The position numbers and the translations under genes were made by a program. Positions 33,494 to 47,023 of a stretch of 64,000 nucleotides of DNA are shown here, piece after piece. The DNA is taken from positions 9,183,763 to 9,247,762 of the forward strand of contig OZ025223.1 in NCBI GenBank assembly GCA_964019055.1. Reading direction: 5' to 3'. Within the stretch, counting starts at the first letter, position 1. Each line of letters begins with the position of its first letter. This stretch comes from Anthopleura xanthogrammica (taxonomy: Eukaryota; Cnidaria; Anthozoa; Actiniaria; Actiniidae). Under the pieces are notes generated by a model that worked only from the letters and a program-made list of their open reading frames with translations, did no database searches and had not been told where the DNA came from.

Positions 33494-36400
33494 TAAGGAT
33501 TTTTTTGACTTTTTTCGTGCGACCCGATACTCACTTCAAAACTCGACTTTCTTGACAGTTTTCGATAGCATATTGATTTTCAAAATGTGATTTGAGGTGC
33601 GAAATAAGGAAGTTGGATTTTGCACAGACCCCCAGGTGCATCACCTGTGGTCAGGTCTACGAGAAATATGAGAGAGAAGGCTCGAAGGAGTGAACAGATC
33701 AGGCCTCAATTCTACTTGATCGCGCACGATATCACCAAACTATATATCTCTATAGGATGCCAGAGGTTCAAAGTGCATAAAACTTTTTAACTTAGGGTTC
33801 TAGGTTCAGTACAGCCAGAGATATTGAATGTTTTCTTCAGTTGATCCTTCCCGCACCAGCGAATTCGATTATAAGGGAATGTAAGACTATGAAATAGGAT
33901 TTTTGGCTATTTTACCAAAATTCTATTTTCATTCCAAAACTTTATTTTCTTGAAGGTTTTTGATAGCATATTGAGTTTCAACAAGTAATTTTGATGTCCG
34001 ACTGAAGGAAGTTGGATTTTCCACAGACCCCCAGGTGGTTCCACTGTGGTCAGTTCTACAAGAAATATGAGAGAGAAGGCTCGAAGGAGTGAACAGATCA
34101 GGCCTCAATTCTACTTGATCGCGCACGATATCACCGAACTATCTATCTCCATAGGATGCCAGAGGTTCAAAGTGGATAAAACGTTTTAACTTAGGGTTTT
34201 AGCTTCAGTACAGCCAGAGATATTCAATGTTTTCTTCAGTTGATCCTTCTCGCACAAGCGAATTCAATTATAAGGGAATGTATAGCTATGAAACAAGATT
34301 TTTGGACTATTTTACCAAAATTCCATTTTTATTCCAAAACCCGATTTTCTTGACCGTTTTCGATACCATATTGATTTTAAACAAGTAATTTTGATGTACG
34401 AATGAAGGAAATCGGATTTTTCTCTTATCCCTATGTGCGTCTCCTGTGGTCAGCTCAACGAGAAATATGTAATAGAAGGCTGGAAGGAGCGAACAGATCA
34501 GGCCTCAATTCTACTTGATCGCACATGATATCACCGAACTATCTATCTCCATAGGATACCAGAGGATCAAAGTGGATAAAACTTTTTAACTTAGGGTTCT
34601 AGGTTCAGTACAGCCAGAGATATTCAATGTTTTCTTCAAGTTATCGTTCCCGCACCAGCGAATTCGATTATAAGGGAATGTATGACTATGAAATAGGGTT
34701 TTTGGCTATTTTACCAAAATTCTATTTTCATTCCAAAACTTTATTTTCTCTTAGGTTTTTGATAGCATATTGATTTTCAACAAGTAATTTTGAGGTCCAA
34801 ATGAAGGAAGTTGGATTTTGCAAAGTCCCCCAGGTGCTTTTAATGTGCTCAGTTTTACGAGAAATATGAAAGAGAAGGCTCGAAGGAGTGAACAGATCAG
34901 GCCTCAATTCTACTTGAACGCGCACGATATCACCGAACTATCTATCTCCATAGGATGCCAGAGGTTCAAAGTGAATAAAACTTTCTATCTTAGGGTTTTA
35001 ACTTCTGTACAGCCAGAGATATTCAATGTTTTCTTCAGTTGATCCTTCTCGTACCAGCGAATTCAATTATAAGGGAATGTATGGCTATGCAACAAGATTT
35101 TTGGACTATTTTACCAAAATTCCATTTTTATTCCAAAACCCTATTTTCTTGACCGTTTTCGATACCATATTGATTTTCAACAAGTAATTTTGATGTACGA
35201 ATGAAGGAAGTTGGATTTTTCACTTATCCCTATGTGGGTCTCCTGTGGTCAGCTCAACGAGAAATATGTAAGAGAAGGCTCGAAGGAGCGAACAGATCAG
35301 GCCTCAATTCTACTTGATCGCGCACCATATCACCAAACTATATATCTCCATAGGATGCCAGAGGTTCAAAGTTGATCAAACTTTTTAACTTAGGGTTTTA
35401 GATTCGGTAAAGCCAGAGATATTCAATGTTTTTTTCAAGTTATCGTTCCCGCACCAGCGAATTCGATTATAAGGGAATGTATGACTGTGAAATAGGATTT
35501 TTGGCAATTTTACCAAAATTCTATTTTCATTTCAAAACTTTATTTTCTTGAAGGTTTTTGATAGCATATTGAGTTTCAATAAGTAATTTTGAGGTCCGAC
35601 TGAAGGAAGTTGGATTTTGCACAGACCCCCAGGTGGTTCCACTGTGGTCAGTTCTACGAGAAATATGAGAGAGAAGGCTCGAAGGAGTGAACCGTTCAGG
35701 CCTGTATTCTACTTGATCGCGCAAGATATCACCGAACTATCTATCTCCATAGGATGCCAGAGGTTCAAAGTATATAAAACTTTTTAACTTAGGGTTCTAG
35801 GTTCGGTATAGCCAGAGATATTCAATGTTTTTTTCAAGTTATCGTTCCCGCACCAGCGAATTCGATTATAAGGGAATGTATGACTATGAAATAGGATTTT
35901 TGGCTATTTTACCAAAATTCTATTTTCATTCAAAAACTTTATTTTCTTGAAGGTTTTTGATAGCATATTGATTTTCAACAAGTAATTTTGAGGTCCGAAT
36001 GAAGGAAGTTGGGTTTTGCACAGACCCCCAGGTGGTTCCACTGTGGTCAGGTCTACGAGAAATATGAAAGAGAAGGCTCTAAGGAGCGAACAGATAAGGC
36101 CTCAATTCCACTTGATCGCGCACCATATCACCAAACTATGTATCTCCATAGGATGCCAGAGGTTCAAAGTGGATAAAACTTTTTAACTAAGGGTTCTAGG
36201 TTCAGTACAGCCAGAGATATTCAATGTTTTCTTCAGTTGATCCTTCTCGCACCAGCGAATTCAATTATAAGGGAATGTATGGCTATGAAACTAGATTTTT
36301 GGACTATTTTACCAAAATTCCATTTTTATTCCAAAACCCTATTTTCTTGACCGTTTTCGATACCATATTGATTTTCAACAAGTAATTTTGGTTTACGAAT

Positions 36401-39400
36401 AAAGGAAGTTGGATTTTTCACTTATCCCTATGTGGGTCTCCTTGATCGCGCAAGATATCACCAAACTAAATATCTCCATAAGATGCCAGAGGTTCAAAGT
36501 GAATAAAACTTTTTAACTTAGGATTTTAACTTCAGTACAGCCAGAGATATTCAATGTTTTCTTCAGTTGATCCTTCTCGCACCAGCGAATTCAATTATAA
36601 GGGAATGTATGGCTATGAAACAAGATTTTTGGACTATTTTAACAAAATTCCATTTTTATTCCAAAACCCTATTTTCTTGACCGTTTTGTATACCATATTG
36701 ATTTTCAACAAGTAATTTTGAGGTCCGAATGAAGGAAGTTGGATTTTTCACTTATCCCTATGTGGATCTCCTGTGGTCAGCTCAACAAGAAATATGTAAG
36801 AGAAGGCTCGAAGGAGCGAAGATCAGGCCTCAATCCTACTTGATCGCGCACCATATCACCAAACTATATATCTCCATAGGATGCCAGAGGTTCAAGGTGG
36901 ATAAAACTTTTTAACTGAGGGTTCTAGGTTCAGTACAGCCAGAGATATTCAATGTTTTCTTCAGTTGATCCTTCTCGCACCAGCGAATTCAATTATAAGG
37001 GAATGTATAGCTATGAAACAAGATTTTTGGACTATTTTAGCAAAATTCCATTTTTTTTCCAAAACCCTATTTTCTTGACCGTTTTCGATACCATATTGAT
37101 TTTCAACAAGTAATTTTGAGGTACGAATGAAGGAAGTTGGATTTTTCACTTATCCCTATGTGGGTCTCCTGTGGTCAGCTCAACGAGAAATATGTAATAG
37201 AAGGCTCGAAGGAGTGAACAGATCAGGCCTCAATTTAACTTGATCGCGCACCATATCACCAAACTATATATCTCCATAGGATGCCAGAGGTTCAAAGTGG
37301 ATAAGACTTTTTAACTTAGGGTTCTAGGTTCAGTACAGCCAGAGATATTCAATGTTTTCTTCAAGTTATCGTTCCCGCACAAGCGAATTCGATTATAAGG
37401 GAATGTATGACTATGAAATAGGATTTTTGGCCATTTTACCAAAATTCTATTTTCATTCCAAAACTTTATTTTCTTGACCGTTTTGTATACCATATTGATT
37501 TTCAACAAGTAATTTTGAGGTGCAAATGAAGGAAGTTGGATTGAGCACAGACCCCCAGGTGTTTCCCCTGTGGTCACGTCTACGAAAAATATGAAAGAGA
37601 AGGCTCGAAGGAGCGAACCGATCAGGCCTCAATTCTACTTGATCGCGTACGATATCACCGAACTATCTATCTCGAGAGGATTCCAGAGGTTTAAAGTAGA
37701 TAAAACGTTATAACTTAGGGTTCTACCTTCAGTACAGCCAGAGATATTCAATGTTTTCTTCAACTTATCCTTCCCGCACCAGCGAGTTCGATTATAAGGC
37801 ATTGTATGGCTATGAAATATGATTTTTGGCTATTTTACCAAAATTCAATTTTCATTCCAAAATTTTATTTTCTTGAAGGTTTTTGATAGCATATTGATTT
37901 TCAACAAGTATTTTTGAGGTGCGAATGAAGGAAGTTGGATTTTGCACAGACCCCCAGGTCACGGCTTCAACTGTTGTCAGCTCTACGAGAATTATGAAAG
38001 AGAAGGCTCGAAGCAGCGAACAAATCAGGCCTCAAAGCTACTTGATCACGCACGATATCACCAAACTATCTATCTCCATAAGATGCCAGAGGTTCAAAGT
38101 GGATAAAACTTTTTAACTTAGGGTTCTAGGTTCAGTACAGCCAGAGATATTCAATGTTTTCTTCAGTTGATCCTTCTCGCACCAGCGAATTCAATTATAA
38201 GGGAATGTATGGCTATGAAACTAGATTTTTGGACTATTTTACCAAAATTCCATTTTTATTCCAAAACCCTATTTTCTTGACCGTTTTCGATACCATATTG
38301 ATTTTCAACAAGTAATTTTGAGGTACGAATGAAGGAAGTTGGATTTTTCACTTATCCCTATGTGGATCTCCTGTGGTCAGCTCAACAAGAAATATGTAAG
38401 AGAAGGCTCGAAGGAGCGAAGATCAGGCCTCAATTCTACTTGATCGCGCACCATATCACCAAACTATATATCTCCATAGGATGCCAGAGGTTCAAGGTGG
38501 ATAAAACTTTTTAACAGAGGGTTCTAGGTTCAGTACAGCCAGAGATATTCAATGTTTTCTTCAGTTGATCCTTCTCGCACCAGCGAATTCAATTATAAGG
38601 GAATGTATAGCTATGAAACAAGATTTTTGGACTATTTTAGCAAAATTCCATTTTTTTTCCAAAACCCTATTTTCTTGACCGTTTTCGATACCATATTGAT
38701 TTTCAACAAGTAATTTTGAGGTACGAATGAAGGAAGTTGGATTTTTCACTTATCCCTATGTGGGTCTCCTGTGGTCAGCTCAACGAGAAATATGTAATAG
38801 AAGGCTCGAAGGAGTGAACAGATCAGGCCTCAATTCTACTTGATCGCGCACCATATCACCAAACTAAATATCTCCATAGGATGCCAGAGGTTCAAAGTGG
38901 ATAAGACTTTTTAACTTAGGGTTCTAGGTTCAGTACAGCCAGAGATATTCAATGTTTTCTTCAAGTTATCGTTCCCGCACAAGCGAATTCGATTATAAGG
39001 GAATGTATGACTATGAAATAGGATTTTTGGCCATTTTACCAAAATTCTATTTTCATTCCAAAACTTTATTTTCTTGAAGGTTTTTGATAGCATATTGATT
39101 TTCAACAAGTAATTTTGAAGTCCGAATGAAGGAAGATGGATTTTGCACAGACCCCCAGGTGCTTCCACTGTGGTCAGGTCTACGAGAAATATTAAAGAGA
39201 AGGCGCGAAGGAGTGAACAGATCAGGCCTGTATTCTACTTGATCGCGCACCATATCACCGAACTATCTATCTCCATAGGATGCCAGAGGTTCAAAGTGGA
39301 TAAAACTTTTTAACTTAGGGTTCTAAGTTCAGTACAGCCAGAGATATTTAATGTTTTCTTCAGTTGATCCTTCTCGCACCAGCGAATTCAATTATAAGGG

Positions 39401-42400
39401 AATGTATGGCTATGAAACAAGATTTTTGGACTATTTTAACAAAATTCCATTTTTATTCCAAAACCCTATTTTCTTGACCGTTTTGTATACCATATTGATT
39501 TTCAACAAGTAATTTTGAGGTCCGAATGAAGGAAGTTGGATTTTTCACTTATCCCTATGTGGATCTCCTGTGGTCAGCTCAACAAGAAATATGTAAGAGA
39601 AGGCTCGAAGGAGCGAAGATCAGGCCTCAATCCTACTTGATCGCGCACCATATCACCAAACTATATATCTCCATAGGATGCCAGAGGTTCAAGGTGGATA
39701 AAACTTTTTAACTGAGGGTTCTAGGTTCAGTACAGCCAGAGATATTCAATGTTTTCTTCAGTTGATCCTTCTCGCACCAGCGAATTCAATTATAAGGGAA
39801 TGTATGGCTATGAAACAAGATTTTTGGACTATTTTAACAAAATTCCATTTTTATTCCAAAACCCTATTTTCTTGACCGTTTTGTATACCATATTGATTTT
39901 CAACAAGTAATTTTGAGGTCCGAATGAAGGAAGTTGGATTTTTCACTTATCCCTATGTGGATCTCCTGTGGTCAGCTCAACAAGAAATATGTAAGAGAAG
40001 GCTCGAAGGAGCGAAGATCAGGCCTCAATCCTACTTGATCGCGCACCATATCACCAAACTATATATCTCCATAGGATGCCAGAGGTTCAAGGTGGATAAA
40101 ACTTTTTAACTGAGGGTTCTAGGTTCAGTACAGCCAGAGATATTCAATGTTTTCTTCAGTTGATCCTTCTCGCACCAGCGAATTCAATTATAAGGGAATG
40201 TATAGCTATGAAACAAGATTTTTGGACTATTTTAGCAAAATTCCATTTTTTTTCCAAAACCCTATTTTCTTGACCGTTTTCGATACCATATTGATTTTCA
40301 ACAAGTAATTTTGAGGTACGAATGAAGGAAGTTGGATTTTTCACTTATCCCTATGTGGGTCTCCTGTGGTCAGCTCAACGAGAAATATGTAATAGAAGGC
40401 TCGAAGGAGTGAACAGATCAGGCCTCAATTTAACTTGATCGCGCACCATATCACCAAACTATATATCTCCATAGGATGCCAGAGGTTCAAAGTGGATAAG
40501 ACTTTTTAACTTAGGGTTCTAGGTTCAGTACAGCCAGAGATATTCAATGTTTTCTTCAAGTTATCGTTCCCGCACAAGCGAATTCGATTATAAGGGAATG
40601 TATGACTATGAAATAGGATTTTTGGCCATTTTACCAAAATTCTATTTTCATTCCAAAACTTTATTTTCTTGACCGTTTTGTATACCATATTGATTTTCAA
40701 CAAGTAATTTTGAGGTGCAAATGAAGGAAGTTGGATTGAGCACAGACCCCCAGGTGTTTCCCCTGTGGTCACGTCTACGAAAAATATGAAAGAGAAGGCT
40801 CGAAGGAGCGAACCGATCAGGCCTCAATTCTACTTGATCGCGTACGATATCACCGAACTATCTATCTCGAGAGGATTCCAGAGGTTTAAAGTAGATAAAA
40901 CGTTATAACTTAGGGTTCTACCTTCAGTACAGCCAGAGATATTCAATGTTTTCTTCAACTTATCCTTCCCGCACCAGCGAGTTCGATTATAAGGCATTGT
41001 ATGGCTATGAAATATGATTTTTGGCTATTTTACCAAAATTCAATTTTCATTCCAAAATTTTATTTTCTTGAAGGTTTTTGATAGCATATTGATTTTCAAC
41101 AAGTATTTTTGAGGTGCGAATGAAGGAAGTTGGATTTTGCACAGACCCCCAGGTCACGGCTTCAACTGTTGTCAGCTCTACGAGAATTATGAAAGAGAAG
41201 GCTCGAAGCAGCGAACAAATCAGGCCTCAAAGCTACTTGATCACGCACGATATCACCAAACTATCTATCTCCATAAGATGCCAGAGGTTCAAAGTGGATT
41301 AAACTTTTTAACATAGGGTTTTAGCTTCAGTACAGCAAGAGATATTCAATGTTATCTTCAACTTATCCTTCCACCACCAGCGAATTCGATTAAAAGGCAA
41401 TCTAAAACTATGAAATATGATTTTTGGCTATTTTACCAAAATTCTATTTTCATTCCAAAACTTTATTTTCTTGACCGTTTTGTATACCATATTGATTTTC
41501 AACAAGTAATTTTGAGGTCCGAATGAAGGAAGTTGGATTTTGCAGAGATCCCCAGGTGCTTCCACTGTGGTCAGGTCTACGAGAAATATGAAAGAGAAGG
41601 CGCGAAGGAGTGAACAGATCAGGCCTGTATTCTACTTGATCGCGTACGATATCACCGAACTATCTATCTCGAGAGGATTCCAGTGCTTCAAAGTGGATAA
41701 AACTTTTTAACTTAGGGTTCTAGGTTCAGTACAGCCAGAAATATTCAATGTTTTCTTCAAGTTATCGTTCCCGCACCAGCGAATTCGATTATAAGGGAAT
41801 GTATGACTATGAAATAGGATTTTTGGCCATTTTACCAAAATTCTATTTTCATTCCAAAACTTTATTTTCTTGAAGGTTTTTGATAGCATATTGATTTTCA
41901 ACAAGTAATTTTGAGGTCCGAATGAAGGAAGTTGGATTTTGCAGAGATCCCCAGGTGCTTCCACTGTGGTCAGGTCTACGAGAAATATGAAAGAGAAGGC
42001 GCGAAGGAGTGAACAGATCAGGCCTGTATTCTACTTGATCGCGTACGATATCACCGAACTATCTATCTCGAGAGGATTCCAGTGCTTCAAAGTGGATAAA
42101 ACTTTTTAACTTAGGGTTCTAGGTTCAGTACAGCCAGAAATATTCAATGTTTTCTTCAAGTTATCGTTCCCGCACCAGCGAATTCGATTATAAGGGAATG
42201 TATGACTATGAAATAGGATATTTGGCTATTTTACCAAAATTCTATTTTCATTCCAAAACTTTATTTTCTTGAAGGTTTTTGATAGCATATTGATTTTCAA
42301 CAAGTAATTTTGAGGTCCGAATGAAGGAAGTTGGAGTTTGCACAGACCCGCAGGTGCGTCCACTGGAGTCAGGTCTACGAGAACTATGAAAGAGAAGGCT

Positions 42401-42776
42401 CGAAGGAGTGAACAGATCAGGCCTGTATTATACTTGTTCGCGCACGATATCATCAAACTATCTATTACCATAGGATTCCAGAGATTCTAAGTTGAAAAAA
42501 CTTTCTAAATGAGGGTTCTAGCTTCAGTACAGCCAGATATATGCAAGGTTTCTTCAACTTATCCTTGCCGCACCGTGGAATTCAATTATAAGGAAATGTA
42601 TGGCTATCAAATAGGTTTTTTTTCACATTTTTACCAAAATTCCATTTTCATTCCGAAACCCTATTTCCTTGACCGTTTTCGATAACATATTGATTTTCAA
42701 CAAGTAATTTTTAGGTGCGAAAGAAGGAAGTTGGATTTTTCACTGACTCTCTGATGGGTCTCCTTGTTTTAAGCTC
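33494..42776. repeat. ~400-bp satellite array, about 23 monomers, two monomer types
   Basis: A landmark (GCACCAGCGAATTC or variant) recurs at 33852, 34252, 34652, 35051, 35451, 35850, 36250, 36575, 36975, 37376, 37776, 38175, 38575, 38975, 39376, 39774, 40172, 40572, 40972, 41371, 41770, 42170 and 42570, so the period is 398-400. Type A reads GAATTCGATTATAAGG and GGTTTTTGATAGCAT. Type B reads GAATTCAATTATAAGG and CCGTTTTCGATACCAT. They alternate A-B-A-B at the left and form blocks further right. The monomer at 36250 has a ~75-bp deletion. Segments starting at 36729 and 39924 (3195 bases apart) are near-identical for at least 1.3 kb. Short frames of 60-88 codons recurring in it are repeat artefacts. 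Confidence 0.95.
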
Positions 42777-42794
42777 TATAAGTCTCTCGTGAAT

Positions 42795-42950
42795 AGTTTT
42801 ATGAATACCCCCATCCAATCAATCTCGTGTACATTCTTATAGATACCCCCATCCAATCCATCTCGTGTACATTCTTATGGATACAACTATCCAATCCATC
42901 TCGTGTACATTCTTATGGATACCTCCATCCAATCCATGTCGTGTACATTC
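42795..42950. repeat. 38-bp satellite, first short array (four units)
   Basis: Four units of the ATCCAATCCATCTCGTGTAC type with the CCCCCATCC variant. The array abuts the last 400-bp monomer directly. Confidence 0.9.
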
Positions 42951-43857
42951 CTTTTCTGATACGTTCGGCCTCCAATCTATATTTAAGATACATTCCAAAA
43001 CTTTTTACCTTACTTTTAAATGTGATTTTCAATTATTTGTTTTTCTTTTCTTTTCTATTTTGTTTTCATCCTTTTTAATTTCGTAGTTTACGTTTTTGAA
43101 AAGTGATGTATGTCCAACAATCACTACCAATCTGCTTAGTTACAACATTTCATGCGCCCAAGAAACTTTGAGAAGGTCAGAAAAAAACTATTTTTTTTGA
43201 GGCGAAACGCGCATTTAGGATTTTCTCTTGTCTTTTCCAAATTGGAAGGCTTAGGTTTTGGAGATTGATTTGTTTTATTGATTGATTAACCAGGACCATA
43301 CTTCCAGACATCGATTGCTGAAGCATCGTATGGACTTACGGCTAGGCTGGAGATTTCGGCCCCAACACCGCTATCCCGGGAGGACATTACTGACTGATCA
43401 GGAAGCTCGGCCGAAGCCTAAGGGAGAGGTAAGTCGGCCCCTAGACCGTAAATGACTAACCCCTTGCTATGACCAGCACACCCGGAATGTCGCTTGTGTC
43501 GTTGATGGTTTTGCCGCTATGGTTAGTTCTTTCCATGTGGGACGTGTTTTCTAAAAATCATTCTCGATGCATGCACACATCAGCTAGGGATAGAAATCAG
43601 AACTGGCAAGTTTTTGTTATCTTATCCCTCAAAATACTTTAACAGGAGGCAATGTTTTTGTTATCATGTGAGATATGCAAAAGCACACCAAGCACGCGCA
43701 TGCGTAGGTAGAAATTATTATCAGCAGTAAAGATAAAACAAAACCAACAAATTGCAAGAGACCCAGAGTGTGCGGTTTTGATTTACATCCCACTCACAGG
43801 TAACCTTCAGGGCTCTGTGTAATTACTATCAAAATAGCGTATGACTTTGGTGACTGA
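42951..43857. repeat. Composite repeat, middle segment, copy 1
   Basis: About 0.9 kb, repeated at an offset of 2534 bases. From 43111 to 43840 it is colinear with copy 2 without net indel and differs at only a few positions. It is less AT-rich than its surroundings and contains the exon-like minus-strand stretch at 43286-43417. A 58-base piece present in copy 2 (46376-46440 region) is missing here. Confidence 0.9.
43274..43417 (-). pseudogene. Exon-like stretch with stop and AATAAA, copy 1
   Basis: On the minus strand a strong acceptor (CCTCTCCCTTAG, ending at 43418) is followed by a 43-codon open stretch starting ASAELPDQSV and ending IDVWKYGPG. TAA follows at 43288-43286 and AATAAA seven bases later (43279-43274). 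This has the architecture of a 3'-terminal exon. I do not recognise the peptide. It may be a captured host exon, the tail of a decayed element gene, or chance; the opposite strand is also open over it. Confidence 0.35.
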
Positions 43858-44918
43858 GTATCCAATCATATCCTGGAGGATCCAATCATATCCTGGAGGA
43901 TCCAATCACATCCTGGAGGATCCAATCACATCCTGGAGGATCCAATCATATCCTGGAGGATCCAATCATATCCTGGAGGATCCAATCACATCCTGGAGGA
44001 TCCAATCACATCCTGGAGGATCCAATCACATCCTGGAGGATCCAATCATATCCTGGAGGATCCAATCACATCCTGGAGGATCCAATCATATCCTAGAGGA
44101 TCCAATGATATACTGGAGGATCCAATCATATCCTGGAGGATCCAATCATATCCTGGAGGATCCAATCATATTCTGGAGGATCCAATCATATCCTAGAGGA
44201 TCCAATGATATACTGGAGAATCCAATCACATCCTGGAGGATCCAATCATATCATGGAGGATCCAATCATATCCTGGAGGATCCAATCATATCCTAGAGGA
44301 TCCAATGATATACTGGAGGATCCAATCATATCCTGGAGGATCCAATCATATCCTGGAGGATCCAATCATATCCTGGAGGATCCAATCATATTCTGGAGGA
44401 TCCAATCATATCCTGGAGGATCCAATGATATCCTGGAGGATCCAATCATATCCTGGAGGATCCAATCATACCCTGGAGGATCCAATCATATCCTGGAGGA
44501 TCCAATCATATCCTGGAGGATCCAATCATATCCTGGAGGATCCAATCATATCCTAGAGGATCCAATGATATACTGGAGGATCCAATCACATCCTGGAGGA
44601 TCCAATCATATCCTGGAGGATCCAATCATATCCTGGAGGATCCAATCATATCCTAGAGGATCCAATGACATACTGGAGGATCCAATCATATCCTGGAGGA
44701 TCCAATCATATCCTGGAGGATCCAATCATATCCTGGAGGATCCAATCATATTCTGGAGGATCCAATCATATCCTGGAGGATCCAATGTTATCCTGGAGGA
44801 TCCAATCATATCCTGGAGGATCCAATGATATACTGGAGGATCCAATCATATCCTGGAGGATCCAATCATATCCTGGAGGATCCAATCATATCCTGGAGGA
44901 TCCAATCATTTCTTGGAG
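43858..44918. repeat. 20-bp satellite array, about 53 copies
   Basis: Unit TCCTGGAGGATCCAATCATA, in strict 20-base register (three units per 60-base line), with variants ATACTGGAGG, TCCTAGAGG and CACATCC. Because three units equal 60 bases, frames stay open and give a 20-residue repeat (ILEDPIISWRIQSYPGGSNH) in overlapping frames. I do not consider it a protein. Confidence 0.97.
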
Positions 44919-45229
44919 GCAAGGGCAGATCCAGGAATTTTTGAAAGGGGGGTCTAACCAGCTTATCTGATATAATGACGTAGAAATGACGTCACGTTTA
45001 CCAAGCTAATCGACCGCCGTAGGCTGGAGCAACTAGTAGGGTTGTGGGGCATTCTCCCCCGAAATGTTTTGAAATTCAGACTCTCGGAAATACGATTTCC
45101 AGCAGTTTGGTTCAAAAGAAGTGAAATCTTGATATCGTATTTATAAGCTCGCTCGATATTTTTTTTGCCATATCTGACGTTGAACGATATTTTTTTAAAG
45201 GATCGAGGCCTTGCTCGATTTTTTTGGAT
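44919..45229. mobile_element. Composite repeat, head segment, copy 1
   Basis: Starts CAAGGGCAGATCCAGGAATT followed by a G-run. This resembles the CAGGGGCGGATCCAG-type termini of non-autonomous DNA transposons in invertebrates (hAT-like; inferred from memory). It contains a perfect CRE palindrome TGACGTCA at 44987-44994 and ends directly in 38-bp units. No matching inverted end was found, so its class is open. Confidence 0.6.
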
Positions 45230-45490
45230 ACGACTATCCAATCCATCTCGTGTACATTGTTATGGATACGCCCATCCAATCCATCTCGTGTACATTCTTA
45301 TGGATACACCTATCCAATCTATCTCGTGTACATTCTTATGGATACGCCCATCCAATCTATCTCGTGTACATTCTTATGGATACGCCCATCCAATCTATCT
45401 CGTGTACATTCTTATGGATACGCCCATCCAATCTATCTCGTGTATATTCTTATGATTACGTCCATCCAATCCATGTCGTGTACATTCCTA
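45230..45490. repeat. 38-bp satellite, second short array (six to seven units)
   Basis: Units with CGCCCATCC variants between the head and middle segments of the composite repeat. Confidence 0.93.
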
Positions 45491-46440
45491 TTCTGATAAG
45501 TTCCTTCAATCTATATTTAAGATACATTCCAAAACTTTTTACCTTCCTTTTAAATGTGATTTTCAATTATTTGTTTTTCTTTTATTTTCTATTTTGTTTT
45601 CATCCTTTTTAATTTCGTAGGCTACGTTTTTGAAAAGTAGTGTATGTCCAACAATCACTACCAATCTGCTTAGTTACAACATTTCATGCGCCCGAGAAAC
45701 TTTGAGAAGGTCAGAAAAAAACTATTTTTTTGGGGGCGAAACGCGCATTTAGGATTTTCTCTTGTCTTTTCCAAATTGGAAGGCTTAGGTTTTGGAGATT
45801 GATTTGTTTTATTGATTGATTAACCAGGACCATACTTCCAGACATCGATTGCTGAAGCATCGTATGGACTTACGGCTAGGCTGGAGATTTCGGCCCCAAC
45901 ACCGCTATCCCGGGAGGACATTACTGACTGATCAGGAAGCTCGGCCGAAGCCTAAGGGAGAGGTAAGTCGGCCCCTAGACCGTAAATGACTAACCCCTTG
46001 CTATGACCAGCACACCCGGAATGTCGCTTGTGTCGTTGATGGTTTTGCCGCTATGGTTACTTCTTTTCATGTGGGACGTGTTTTCTAAAAATCATTCTCG
46101 ATGCATGCACACATCAGCTAGGGATAGAAATCAGAACTGGCAAGTTTTTGTTATCTTATCCCTCAAAATACTTTAACAGGAGGCAATTTTTTTGTTATCA
46201 TGTGAGATATGCAAAAGCACACCAAGCACGCGCATGCGTAGGTAGAAATTATTATCAGCAGTAAAGATAAAACAAAACCAACAAATTGCAAGAGACCAAG
46301 AGTGTGCGGTTTTGATTTACATCCCACTCACAGGTATCCTTCAGGGCTCTGTGTAATTACTATCAAAATAGCGTGAAACTTTGGCTTCTATTGATTATTT
46401 TAATATGGTCAGGTTGTAAGAGGGTCTTCTTGAGGTTACT
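45491..46440. repeat. Composite repeat, middle segment, copy 2
   Basis: Near-identical to copy 1 (offset 2534). It carries the full junction with the next 20-bp array, including about 58 bases missing in copy 1. The exon-like stretch recurs at 45820-45951 (minus strand). Confidence 0.9.
45808..45951 (-). pseudogene. Exon-like stretch with stop and AATAAA, copy 2
   Basis: Second copy of the 43-codon stretch with acceptor, TAA (45822-45820) and AATAAA, unchanged as far as I can read. Conservation here reflects recent duplication of the whole segment and is no proof of selection. Confidence 0.35.
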
Positions 46441-47023
46441 GAGTATCCAATCATATTCTCAAGGATCCAATCATATCCTGGAGGATCCAATCATATCCTG
46501 GAGGATCCAATCATATCCTGGAGGATCCAATCATATCCTGGAGGATCCAATCATATCCTGGAGTATGCAATCATATCCTAGAGGATCCAATCATATCCTG
46601 GAGGATCCAATCATATCCTGGAGGATCCAATCATATCCTGGAGGATCCAATCATATCCTGGAGGATCCAATGATATACTGGAGGATCCAATCATATCCTG
46701 GAGGATCGAATGATATCCTGGAGGATCCAATCATATCCTGGAGGATCCAATTATATACTGGAGGATCCAATCATATCCTGGAGGATCCAATCATATCCTG
46801 GAGGATCCAATCATATCCTGGAGGATCCAATCATATCCTGGAGGATCCAATCATATCCTGGAGGATCCAATCATATCCTGGAGGATCCATTCATATCCTG
46901 GAGGATCCAATCATATCCTGGAGGATCCAATCATATCCTGGAGGATTCAATCATATCCTGGAGGATCCAATCATATCCTGGAGGATCCAATGATATACTG
47001 GAGGATCCAATCAATTCTTGGAG
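46441..47023. repeat. 20-bp satellite array, about 29 copies
   Basis: Same unit as 43858-44918, about half as long and more homogeneous, so the two arrays differ in copy number. Confidence 0.97.

Noticed and set aside
33494..42776. CENP-B-box-like motif in type A 400-bp monomers (ATTCGATTATAAGGG)
   Set aside because: TTCG and GGG are present, but the invariant A and the CGGG do not fall at the required positions, so it does not meet the consensus.
33494..42776. Telomere-like TTAGGG in the 400-bp monomers (CTTAGGGTTCTAGGTT)
   Set aside because: Occurs once per monomer, not in tandem; a chance six-base match.
43300..43440. 5S rRNA or tRNA gene in the GC-richer part of the middle segment
   Set aside because: The resemblance to the 5S internal control region is superficial and no cloverleaf or 5S box order can be drawn.
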